A DNA stretch of 64,000 nt from Adiantum capillus-veneris. Lineage: Eukaryota; Streptophyta; Polypodiopsida; Polypodiales; Pteridaceae. The notes below the pieces were generated by a model, which saw nothing but the letters and a program-made list of their open reading frames with translations, was not told the DNA's origin and made no database searches. Position 1 is the stretch's first letter; each line of letters opens with the position of its first letter. The position numbers were made by a program, and so were the translations under genes. This document shows positions 38,548-48,985 of the stretch, piece after piece. Location of the stretch: assembly GCA_014529385.2 (NCBI GenBank), contig CM043963.1:150154107-150218106 (forward strand). The letters are read 5' to 3'.

Positions 38548-39615
38548 GTACCGCCATCACACTTCTTAGAATGTAGGCCCAAGTAATGATGCAACAACCC
38601 CAAGTCTTTCATGTTGAAAATAGCATTCAAATTGGCCTTAAATTCAACAATATGTGTCTCATTCGAACCAATGATCAACAAATCATCCACATATAGAAGG
38701 ACAATGAGAAGTAATCACCCTCATGCTTTACATACAAAGTGATTTTTGTTGGGCTATTACAAAAGCCTCATTTAATCAAATGAATGTGAGCTTTCTCATA
38801 CCAAGCACAAGGAGATTGCTTCAACCCATACAAAGCTTTCTTACATTTGCACGCTTTATCTTCTTGTCCTTTCTTGACAAAACCACGAGGCTGCATTACA
38901 TAAACTTCCTCAAATATATCCCTTTCAAGAAGTAGTAACAATGTCTGACTGATGTACATCCCATCCAAAATGAGCTACCAATGCACATAGAAAAAAACAG
39001 TAGTCATACGACAAGTGGGATCAAAAGTTTCTTCATAATCTATGCCTTTGTGCATAGCCTTTTGCAACAAGTCGTTGCAACATATCTCACCATCTAGCTT
39101 ACGTTTCAACTTGTAAACCCACTTTGTAACAATAGCCTTTTTTCCAGGAGGCAAATCACATAAAGTCCACGTGTCATTTTATGTGTTCCTCTACAACACA
39201 TAAACTAGAAATAGCCAAAGCATAACAATCTGATGCATAAGATGCATGGCAAGAACTTGAACGAGTACAAGTAGACAAAGGTGCATCCAATTTATTGTCA
39301 CGCAAAGTATGCACGAGCCATTTTTTCATACCTTTAGCTTGCTCATTCTCAACCCTTTCCACATCAAGTACATCATGTATATTTGCATCGGCAACAGTTC
39401 GATACATAGCATCTTCGGAAACTCCCATAGGCTATACATTTTCCTCATTGGAAATAACATTTAAGTCTCTACCATTAGAAGAGGCAACAAACTATCATAA
39501 ATGTCTTGTTAGCTTACATTTTTGTCTCTAGTACATGACAACAAAGGCTGAACAGAATCATCCACAAACACTACATCTCATGAAACTAAGATATGATTTG
39601 TTTGCAGATGGTATA
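38548..39615 (-). pseudogene. copia-0-type RT and linker fragment
   Basis: Homologous to 4000-5115 of copia-0. Minus-strand blocks are MDDLLIIGSNETHIVEFKAN with KDLGLLHHYLG (RT catalytic YVDD reads MDD at the start of the frame), DIFEEVYVMQPRGFVKKGQED with [13 protein letters not shown], and the linker LVHTLRDNKLDAPLSTCTRS. It is truncated at the left by a GA array and at the right by the end of a G LTR. No LTR of its own. Confidence 0.85.
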
Positions 39616-40279
39616 TGTAATGGAAATGGCCTATGAACATTGATAATAGCAGAACTAAGCAAACTATAGTAAGCATCTTTATGGGACTACTTTGAGAACG
39701 TAGAGGGTGAACTTAATTAGCGGTAGCAAGATAACCATTATACTTAATTAACTTGGCATGAACAATACTTTTGCAAGAGAGAGAATTAGAGAACTTGACA
39801 ACAATTGAGGATCGGATTTATGTGGAGTCGGTCCCCCTCCAATAGGATTTTGTATTATAGATTCTCCCATAAAAAGAGACTTGATACAATACAATCTTTG
39901 TGTTCCTTGTGACCTAGGTGATGCTATGAAGACAAAAAGCTTCACACATCACGAGCATAACATAAACTTTGTAAAAGCTTTAATGATCCCCGACCTCAGT
40001 CCCAAGGCCTCAAACACCTTTGAAGGTGAAGAGAGCTAGTGGGGAATGAGGGTAGGGAAGAGGAAGAAGAATCATTCATAGGACAAAGAAATAGTTCCTC
40101 ACTTATCATCACTCTTCTTGCTTAGCATAGCATAATAGCATAGTAATGAAGATGGAGAAGATGACAAGCTTAATAATTGAAGCATGGATCTTGGTTGGAT
40201 TTGCATTCCATAGCAAGAGTGTTGGTGTAGACTCTCAACTTCTCAACAAGCTTGGAGAAGGAGATGGAGTTCTTGCACA
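39616..40279 (-). repeat. Truncated G LTR (copy B)
   Basis: It starts exactly at the LTR terminus (TGTAATGGAAATGGCC, the reverse of ...CATTACA) and follows copy A (8195 onward) to ...GGAGATGGAGTTCTTGCAC, where similarity stops. The clean left end inside the copia fragment suggests an insertion in minus orientation whose right part was later lost. Confidence 0.8.
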
Positions 40280-41030
40280 TTAGGAAAACTTTGGACTCAC
40301 TTTTGGGCCTTTTAGTTCTAGAGAGAGAGTGGCGCTTGACCAATGACAAAGAGGCTAATGTTACGTTGAAAATCGGCATTTTAGAGTGAAACTCATTGAG
40401 AAAATAAGAAAAAACGTAAAAATTATTATTTAAATTATACAATGTCACACTTTCAAAGCATATATACCGTAAACTGTACTAACTTTGTACCGAGGAATTT
40501 CATAAGTTGCATTGAAGGCTCCATCCAGTATCTATGTTCTTGCCCAAATGTGACTTTGAGTAACTCTACTTCCCTCTCAAAATTGTCTTCCCTTTTTCAT
40601 ATTTTTGTTAACTCTACTATCTGTTCTAGTGCACACCATGACTACCTATTGAAGGCCTAGCACTACAATTGATTATGTTGCCATTTTTAATAGTTGTACT
40701 ACAAATGATCAGTCATGGATACCATCTAGAATAACTATCGGGAGTTGGGTACTATTGCAGACAAGGAGGAGGAAGAGGAGGCAACGCAATGATTTTGTGG
40801 AGGCTTTCAAGGGTCAAGTTAAAGAGTTTAAAGTGTATGCACACAAAGAAAGCAGGTGAAAGACGTCCTCATACGACATGCTTTCCAACACGCAGATTTA
40901 AGGTTGCAAACATCTCCGCCTAGTTTTCCATGGCATCGACCCAACTGTATGGTATTTTGAGCATATATCTCATTCAATGCATGTTTATTTCCAAAGGCTT
41001 AATGTTGATATCATGTTTGATATGGTGCAG
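40280..41030. other. Unassigned stretch
   Basis: No element boundary seen. The part at 40880-41030 could contain a decayed upstream exon of the block at 41031, but no frame is convincing. Confidence 0.35.
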
Positions 41031-41809
41031 ATATTTATCCATCAAACAGGACGGAATGGCAACCAGTTGAGAGCAGAGTTGGGATTTTTTATGCTTTCCA
41101 TGCATTTATTGGTGAGCAAATGTACCAAGGAAGATCGCAGAAGGAGCTTAGAGATTATGGAATATTATTTTATGACATGTCATATTTGGAACCCCAAATA
41201 TCATCTACATGCGGTCGTGTGACTTATTTGCCACTTCCATCATTTGACAACAAGGATTGGTCTTTACCAGTGTCCCAAACTAGTGAAAGCTTCAGGAATA
41301 GGTTATTTCAATATATACATAAGTCCCTCAAGTATTCGATTGCTACAAAGATTGTTATGCTCACTCTATTTATGCCTATTGAAGTGTTTGTAGATTTCTT
41401 CTTTGATGAGCAAAGAAGAACTACCACAACAATATTCATTTGCAAGTCTGAGAGCTCTTTGGAATTTTTATATAATAATTGGGATAGGAAATAGCCAAAG
41501 GGAAAAATCTGCATTTTGCAAAAGAAGTCCATAATTTGCAAGTACATTATAAGCTCTCAAAGTTGCAAAATATCATTTTACTATTTTAGATATCATCTTT
41601 TTAGTGGGCAGCTTATTCCACTCGACCAAGATATAGAGTATAACTCTGAGAACAAGCCTTTAGCAATGGAGATCTACTTCTGAGAGAGCCTACTTACTGT
41701 GATGGACACAATGTCAAGTAAAACTCTTACACAACTTAGGGTAGATCTTACATATGAAGACCTACCATTGCTACCACAAGTGTATGCATTCAGTCTCAAC
41801 AATAGAAGG
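41031..41809 (+). pseudogene. Two exon-like blocks of an unrecognised gene
   Basis: Block 1 (41031-41301) follows a plant-like 3' splice site GGTGCAG and encodes YPSNRTEWQPVESRVG, FYAFHAFIGEQMYQGR, RDYGILFYDMSYLEPQ and VTYLPLPSFDNKDW. It can end at AATAG|GTTATT. Block 2 (41590-41808) follows CTATTTTAG and encodes YHLFSGQLIPLDQDIEY, NKPLAMEIYF, one TGA stop (41681), then LTQLRVDLTYEDLPLL and QVYAFSLNNR, ending AGAAG|GTACTAA. Joining the blocks across the 288-nt gap keeps the frame. Alternatively block 1 runs on to a stop at 41492. I do not recognise the family. Composition is unlike the surrounding retroelements, so it may be a decayed host gene or a captured fragment. Confidence 0.4.
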
Positions 41810-42149
41810 TACTAACTAAATGGAAAAAAATCACTTGTCTTCAATGCCTTAAATTTATAGATACTAACACTTTGTTTTCCTCATATTCCAAGACCCAAGG
41901 AGAAAACAACATTGTGCAAGGAGTCCCTCTCAAATACACTTCACTTGATTGCTTCAACCGGAGGCCCTAAGTCACAAACTATACACCTTCAACCGGAGGC
42001 TAAGTCACAAACCCTATACACGCAATGAGTGCACCCCAAAATGATTAATACAAAGACATTTTGTGTCATTCATACGTTGTCTCAAAATCACAAACTTTAC
42101 ATTGTCTCAAGGCTTTATACATTGTAATTTTTTATTCAAAATTTATACA

Positions 42150-42372
42150 AAGGGGTGACGATTACTGCCTTTTGCCATGTTGCTACCATTGCTCCCCTGC
42201 CTCCTGCCTCGGTTGCTACCACTACTGCCTTGCCCCCTACCCCTATTGCTACCACTGCTCCCCTGCCCTCTCCCTCGATTGCTGCTCCTTCTCCCTCAGG
42301 GGACACTGGTCTCAGGAGCCCTTTCGCGTCTCTCAAATGCTTGGGCTTTGTCCGTGGCGCCCCATGCATCTT
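42150..42372. repeat. Degenerate C/T-rich minisatellite
   Basis: Degenerate repeats of about 24-30 bp built on GTTGCTACCACTGCTCCCCTGCC. Forward frames give PPASVATTTALPPTPIATTA-type sequence and the reverse frames give Gly/Glu-rich sequence. This is low-complexity coding potential only. Confidence 0.7.
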
Positions 42373-42856
42373 GAACCTGTGAAGCTTCCCTGTGTTCTCT
42401 CTCTTGAGGCTGATGTGTAACCCAATCCTCTACTTCTATGGTGTCTGCATAATATTGATTGATTGCTTCTTGCATGTCTTGAACCTCCTCTTGAGTCTGT
42501 CTCTACGTCATTTCTTTGATGCGGGTTTGTTCAAACTCCTTAGCTCGTGTGCTTTCCTCTCTTGACCGAATATGCACTGAGATTATAATATGTTGAATGG
42601 CCATTACAGAAAATTTGTGCACATCAAAAGGGTTGTAGTTATGTAATTGAAGGTCCTGTAGATGCGTGATAATAAGAAAGTAAGTAAAGAAGTATCTTCT
42701 TTTTATAAAGGCATTGCAGTGATACAAGCACTTAAAAAACATGCGTACTTACGTTTGGTACATCCAAAATTTGTCTTAGAAGGAGGATAGCATTCATACA
42801 CATCATTTAGCCACAGCTAAAATTATCAATTTGAGTGGGGCACGTTGACCCGTCGA

Positions 42857-43044
42857 TGCTCAGTGGCAGCACCTAGATCATGTTCTAACAAAATATGCTC
42901 CACACAACAAATAACTTGTCTCTGGAACTACATACATAAGCACTTGCTCAGTGGCAGCACCTAGATCATGTTATAACAAAATATGCTCCACACAGCAAAT
43001 AACTTGTCTCTGGAACTACATACATAAGCACTTGCTCAGTAGGG
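42857..43044. repeat. 88-bp tandem repeat, 2.1 copies
   Basis: The unit starting TGCTCAGTGGCAGCACC and ending CATACATAAGCACT is repeated at 42857 and 42945, with a partial third start at 43033. The two full copies differ at only about two visible bases. Confidence 0.92.
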
Positions 43045-43541
43045 CATTATAAACAGACACTACATGCAAAAGCATAAAGATAAGCCTTATGCGTTTACTC
43101 TCCCATGGAATCCCTTGCTTTGCCCAGAGTTTCCATAGTAGAGGACCTTCGCTTCAATGTCGAATAACACCAGACTCCAATGTTCACTACACAAAAAGAA
43201 AACATCAAAACCATCAAGGATGAGAAATCGCAAGACCCTAAATCCAACATATCTCTGCATACCGACACAAAACTCACCTTTGATTCTAGGCAGTGACCAA
43301 AAAGCACGCTAGATCCCAGTTTACTCTGCTAAATCAGCCCAGTAGCGTAAAAAATGACATTCCATTGTTCTGAAGCATAGGCGATATAAGTGGATCTATT
43401 ACATAGATTTTGTCCTACACATTCGCAGGAAGAAGCGAGATAGCATGCCTGACATGAAAAAGAACTATCCTTTAGAATGGTTACTGCATATATAGAGATA
43501 GGTCAAAACAAAGCAAATATGGATCTTGAAATGGTCATCTA
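43045..43541. other. Unassigned stretch
   Basis: No gene or repeat recognised between the 88-bp array and the motif cluster. Confidence 0.4.
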
Positions 43542-43709
43542 AGTCCCTAATTGCTTGGTTCTGACCCGGGTCAATACCAAGTGATTTGTTGCCTTAAAGA
43601 TTTCCAAGTGTCTCTGTTCGCTTGGTACTGACCTCAAACTAAGGTCAATACCGAGCAAATAGCAACCTTGTAAATTTTTAAGGGTCCCTATTCGCTTGGT
43701 ACTGACCCC
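43542..43709. repeat. Motif cluster 1: TTCGCTTGGTACTGACC, five copies
   Basis: Five copies within 168 bp: direct at 43542, 43609 and 43682, inverted at 43568 and 43641. Each carries a flank related to CCCTAT/CCCTAA before the motif. Copies vary at one to three positions (TTGCTTGGTTCTGACC, TTCGCTTGGTACTGACC, GGTCAATACCGAGCAAAT). Confidence 0.85.
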
Positions 43710-44949
43710 AACAACATCACATAGTGAATCTTATATTTACCACATAGTAGCATGGACGACTGCATCTGTTGCATTGGCATTGGGGAAATTGCACATCATC
43801 AGAGAAAATCTTGTCGATCAAAGTTGATAACGAAGGCCGCCTCTGATCGTCTGGGAAGAGGAATATGTGCTTGAAGAGGTGCTGAATTGACAAGAATTTG
43901 TAGTTCCTCTTTGTTTTCTTCATTGATCTACTCTACAATATGCCAGTCTTCTTGGACACGTTCTTGCTCTTCGCTAGCTTGTCGTTGCTCTACGTTGGTT
44001 GGCCCTTGTGAAGAGTTACTTGCTTGTTGCTTCTTTTGAGCAGACTCTGGCCCTACCTCACTGGGCTCTTCTCTTACCGACTTAGGGTCTGAATTGGCGG
44101 GCTTCTCCCTGGTGGACTCTGGCTAAAGGGTTGTGGGATCCTCTGTTTCCTCCTTGCCTAGGCTCTGGTTCTACCTTTGCGGGTTCCTCTCTCGTTGGCT
44201 CAAGCTCTAAACCAGGTTGCTCCTCCTGGTGGTCTCTGTCTCTATTGTGCGGGCTCGGGCTCTGTCTCTACCTGTGCAGGCTCCTCCGTGACATGCTCAG
44301 GCTCCTCCCTCTTGACCCCGTGATCTTGTGCATCTTTTGATCTCAACCTTGAAGGCTTTGCATGTCGTGCACGAGGATGCAGGGGGGGGGGGGGGGATGT
44401 TAAGAATATCCATTGTCTTGTTGTCTTGGATTGGCACTAGTTGAAGCAAACCATCGTAGCAAAGTGCAGCCTACGGAGGGTGTCAAAATACATGGGCATT
44501 ATCGTGACACAATGCGCATGGGCCGACAGGATGTAGCCATCACTAAAAAATTCAACGAGGTAATCCTATGTAATCTCCTACAGGCAGAGAAGAGCACTAT
44601 TGGCCCATGGCATGTCCACTCTTTAATTCTCGCATATCTCTTGCACCGCTCACTAAAAGGGAAGCCTTGGAATGGCCGGTTGCATGTGCCTTTCGATCCT
44701 ACGCAGCTCCTATAGGACGCATCTGTGCGCCTTGTATATCGGCGTCTTCTTGCTTGAGCATGCAAGGACTCACTTGTCGCCCTTCTAGGTACGGCCTTTC
44801 CACGAGCCATCTCTACAAACAACATAGCGAAGAAACAACCACATTATGTGAACGAATGTTACTTTCACATAAGGGAATCCACCCGTGAAACACATCTACA
44901 AATATTATAGTCTATCAAGCGAACCAGAGCATCAAATACATTAATGACA
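43710..44949 (-). other. Unassigned region between motif clusters
   Basis: Minus-strand reading gives Glu/Pro/Ala-rich sequence such as EEPAQVETEPEPAQ at about 44050-44300 in broken frames. A 15-G homopolymer lies at 44392-44406. At 44499-44825 a 108-codon frame starts MLFVEMARGKAVPRRATSES. No family recognised. The position between the two motif clusters suggests these sequences may form one unit, possibly a DNA transposon or a decayed gene; this is inference. Confidence 0.35.
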
Positions 44950-45110
44950 CCCCTATTCGCTTGGCACTGACCTTGCAAATTTGAACTACAGAAAAGAATA
45001 AAAGATCTACAAATAGCACAACAAAAACAACTGCAAGGAATATGGTCAGTACCAAGCAAATGAGAACCCAAAACACAGTTCTACCACCCCTATTCGCTTG
45101 GTACTGACCT
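44950..45110. repeat. Motif cluster 2: three copies
   Basis: Three copies of the same motif: direct at 44950 (CCCTATTCGCTTGGCACTGACC) and 45084, inverted at 45043 (GGTCAGTACCAAGCAAATGAG). The two direct copies are also followed by a shared stretch (TTGCAAATTTGAA or TTTCAAATTTGAA, then AGAAAAGAAT). Confidence 0.85.
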
Positions 45111-45737
45111 TTCAAATTTGAAATGTAGAAAAGAATGATAGGATACGTGAGCACTGTGTAGAGAGAGATTTGCGTCGACAAATCCACGCAGAAGAGCATG
45201 CGACAAGTGGGCGGGAATACTTGTCCTTTTACTATTTGCACACAGCACGAAGGCTCAGCTGGACAGGGGTAGAGTTAAAATGCGAGCCAAGGAGCAGGCC
45301 GACGCTCTAAGGCGGGTTACCTACCTCTAAAATTTGGACCATGCGCCTCCTTAATGAGCATCATTTCTATTTTCATGACGTTTGGTGGACCGTACTGCAT
45401 GAGAATATGAGTCCATTTATTGCATTTACACTAGTTGTCCTTGTGTGATGGCCAACCCACGTGTCCTTTTGGAGTTAGGGTTCGGCATCACCATCGCCAA
45501 ATAGGAGTAACAGATCGGCCTTGCGTTTACCACCTCTCTTGATCTTTCTCTCAGTGACCTCCAAAGCTTTGAGTCTATTACTGTCACGTTGCCATCGCCC
45601 TTGACTTCTCCTTTTTGCGATCTTGCTCTCAACCACCTCTCACAATCGTGCTCTCAGCAACCTCCAAAGCTTTGCGTCTGTTGTTACCTACCGCATCCCC
45701 ATCCACTTGGGCGCCATTGGATGTTACAAAGACAGGT

Positions 45738-45770
<33 letters not shown>

Positions 45771-45951
45771 GGCTAGCTCTCCTCTGCCTGTGTGTTTCAC
45801 ATCTGTGCGCACCTTCGTCACGGGGTTAGGGCATAAGGGGAGAGTAATTGTTAAGGTCAGAGCACCATAACAATGGATTGAGATTCTCCATGCATAGTTG
45901 TGAGGTTCAAAGCATAGTGGAATAATGACCCCTTGTCTGACCGTGCAAGCT
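45111..45951. other. Unassigned stretch with CT run
   Basis: No gene supported. An interrupted CT array lies at 45739-45772. Similarity to family G begins only at about 45952. Confidence 0.4.
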
Positions 45952-46035
45952 ATATTGATTTTGCACATGAAGGTGCTAATGATGATGCCCCCGTGTTTGT
46001 TAATTATCTTGCCACCATATCCTTGCAATAAAGGG

Positions 46036-48600
46036 AATCAAGAGGAATTAGAGTTGTCTAATTTCCTAAATGGATCCCAAGATGTTTTAATTGATGACAT
46101 CCCTAGTGAGCTACCTCTAAAATGAGGGATGATGACCATGCAATTGAGCTCCTACCAGGAAGCTCACTGCCTAACAAGCCTCCTTATCGAGTTTCACAAG
46201 CTCAATAAGAGGGAGATCATGAGGCAAGTGCATGAATTGGTGGAAAAAGGGATTGTGATGTCTAGCTCCTCTCCATTTTTTTCACCATTGCTTTTAGTGC
46301 AAAAGAAAGATGACACATATCACATGTGTGTCGACTATAGAGCACTAAATAAGATTACTATCAAAAATAGATTTCTCGTGCCGCGCGTAGAAGATCTATT
46401 TAATAAATTACAAGTTTTGGCCTGACAAATGCTCCCACGCATTCAAACTCATGCTGGACAAAAATCTTTAGGCCATTCAAATTCTCTTGAGGAGTACAAG
46501 CGACACCTCCAGGTAATCTTTCAAGTTGTGAGAGAGAATAAGCTTTTCATTAATATATTAAAAAAGTAAACTTTTCCTACAAGAGATTCAATACTTAGGT
46601 CACATTATCTCTAAAGATGGCACCCGTATAGATGCGACAAAGTTAGAGGTAATAAAAAGATGGCCTAATCCAAGGAATCTACAGGAGGTATGAAGCTTCA
46701 TAGGTATATGTGCATACTATAGATGCTTCATTAAAAAAATTCTCACTAGTAGCAAGCCCATTACATGAATTAACAAAAAGAATGTTAAGTATTCATGGAT
46801 TGCAAAAGTGCAAGAAGCTTTTGAAGAAGCTTAGGGAGAATCTTATCTCTCAAGTGTGCTCACACTACTAGATCTCTCAAAGCCATTTGAGGTCCAATGT
46901 GATGCTTGTGCGAATTGCCTTGGAGCTATTTTGCTTCAAGAAGGGCATGCCATAGCATATGAGAGTCAAAGACTTAACTTCGATAAGTGAGTATCGGGCA
47001 AATACGAAAAAGAGCTACTAGCTATTTTGTATTCCCTAAACACGTGGAACAGTATCTCTTGGGGACTCCATTCATCCTACGAATGGATCACAAAGCCTCA
47101 AGAACTTCATGACGCAAACCGAGCTCTCCAACAAACAAATGAGGTGGGAAAATTTTCTTTTTCAATTTATATTTCATATTGCTCACATTGCTAACAAGCA
47201 CAACAAGTGGTCGATGCAATTTCACAACATCCAAGGGTAAAAATGTGGTGTCTATAGCAACTCACAATGATCTATCTTTTATAATAGATGAGTATGCTAT
47301 TGACCGAGACTTTAAGTACGTAATTACAGCGTTTACAATAGGGAAGAAAAAAGAACCATTCACCTTGAAGGATGGTCATCTTCCAAACGGCAATAGGCTA
47401 TGTGTTAATCACCCATACAATAAGAAAGTCATGTATGAATCCTTATGCGGGGCAAAGAGGAATTCCATAGCCTACTCTTTGAGGAGTAGAAATGTATTTC
47501 TGTTGGTCTACCATGAAAAGTAAACATACAAGAGTATGTTTCAAAATGCGTGATATACCAAAAGTTGAAATTTGATCGAGGGAAGCAACTTGGATTGTTT
47601 CAATCGATAGGCTTAACAAGAAAACACACTCTATGCCTGTCAAAAAGACTATCAAGGCACATCAAATGGCAACCTTGTTCAGATCTCAAATTTTAAAGCA
47701 TCATGGATTTCCAACACCCATAGTGTCGGAAAAAGATCCTAGAATGACCAGTAATTTCTAGAAGGGTCTCTTTGAGAATCTAGGAAGTGGATTAAATTTC
47801 TCTTTCACCCTATCATCCACAAACAGATGAGCAAAGCGAAATAACTAATCTAACAATTCTTGATCTACTAAAAGCCTATGTCATGGAAGTGGATCAACGT
47901 TCTCAATGAGAGAAGTACCTACCTCTTATGGAGTATGCATACAATGACATTGTACATACTTCTATGGGGAAAAGCACCTTTCGAGGTTAAAGAGGCAAGA
48001 TCCAAAAGTCCCTTACTACTTAAAGTACATGGGAAGATATTCACCGCTAATGAATATAGCCAAGACTCACAAGAATCTTGTCCAAAGATTTAAGAGGTTA
48101 CATCCATCTCAAAGCAAAGGCAAAAAGGGCTGCTACTAATAAGCACACAAGAGCCTTAGGCTTTAAGGAAAATGATTGGGTCTTGCTAAAGTTTCTCAAG
48201 GCTTGTCTAAGGCATACTACGGGCAATAATCCTATGGGCCACCAAGAGTATTATGCTAAACTAGCAAAAAGATACTATGGTCCTTTTTAAATTCTTAAGC
48301 CAATCAATGAGATGGCTTATCAATTAAAGTTGTCCCAACCATTGGCTCATGCACCATGTTTTCCATGAGAGCCTACGTAAGCCTTACAAAAGGAGCGTCA
48401 TCAAAAGGAGCAATAGTTCCAGACCCTCCAAAAATCGAAGATCAAGAAGAAGTACTACAATCTGAATCCATCCTATTACACGAAGACAAGGTATTAAGAA
48501 ACGGTAAGATTATCTGACGATATCTTATTAAGTTAAATAATTATCCTTTTAAAGATGCTAAATGGATGCAAGGAACCTAGCTTAAGGATAATATGAACCT
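46036..48600 (+). pseudogene. G copy C pol: RT, RNase H, integrase, tail
   Basis: RT starts with NQEELELSNFLNG and VDYRALNKITIKNRFLVPR, but jumps from KLQ straight to FGLTNAP and later from KIF to SNSLEEYKRHLQ. These two small deletions remove exactly the blocks holding the catalytic Asp motifs (IDLKSGYHQ and FFDD in copy D). RNase H reads FEVQCDACANCLGAILLQEG and YEKELLAILYSL. Integrase remnants (about 47560-48300) include KKTHSMPVKKTIKAHQMATL and HHGFPTPIVSEKDP. The end at about 48480-48560 reads LHEDKVLRNGKII and YLIKLNNYPFKDAKWMQ, resembling a chromodomain core, which would place family G among plant chromoviruses. Many stops. Confidence 0.8.
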
Positions 48601-48972
48601 TGTCAATGCTTACAATGTTGCACTAGAGTAAGCATATGAAAATCGTTTTAAATGAAAAATGTTTTTGTCTTATAAGACTAGTTCTCTTTTTATTGTGCAC
48701 AAATTTAAGAAGTATGCATGCTTAAAATCATGTTTGTGGTGACGACGTCTCCCAAACACCAAGTAGAACTTGTCACTCTACTTTGGAAGTATGATATGGA
48801 CTAAAGAATAGACATGCTTGCGGCAGCTACATCTTCCAAGCACCAAATGGATTAGTCATCCATCTTGGAATGATGTCGAAGGGTAAAAAGGGATCCTCTA
48901 CCCGCTAAGTAACATGGACTAATGACTAGGCTTTATCTTCTCTACCTCATAGTTGAGGACGACTATGATTTC

Positions 48973-48985
48973 AAGAAAGAGGTAA
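48973..48985 (+). other. Polypurine tract of G copy C
   Basis: AAGAAAGAGGTAA sits immediately before the LTR start TGTCATAAAATA. Confidence 0.7.

Noticed and set aside
42857-43044. CRISPR-like array
   Set aside because: Units are head to tail with no spacers, only 2.1 copies, in a plant nuclear context.
44499-44825. 108-codon minus-strand frame as a transposase
   Set aside because: Basic and Cys-containing, but no DDE or zinc-finger arrangement could be identified; left unassigned.
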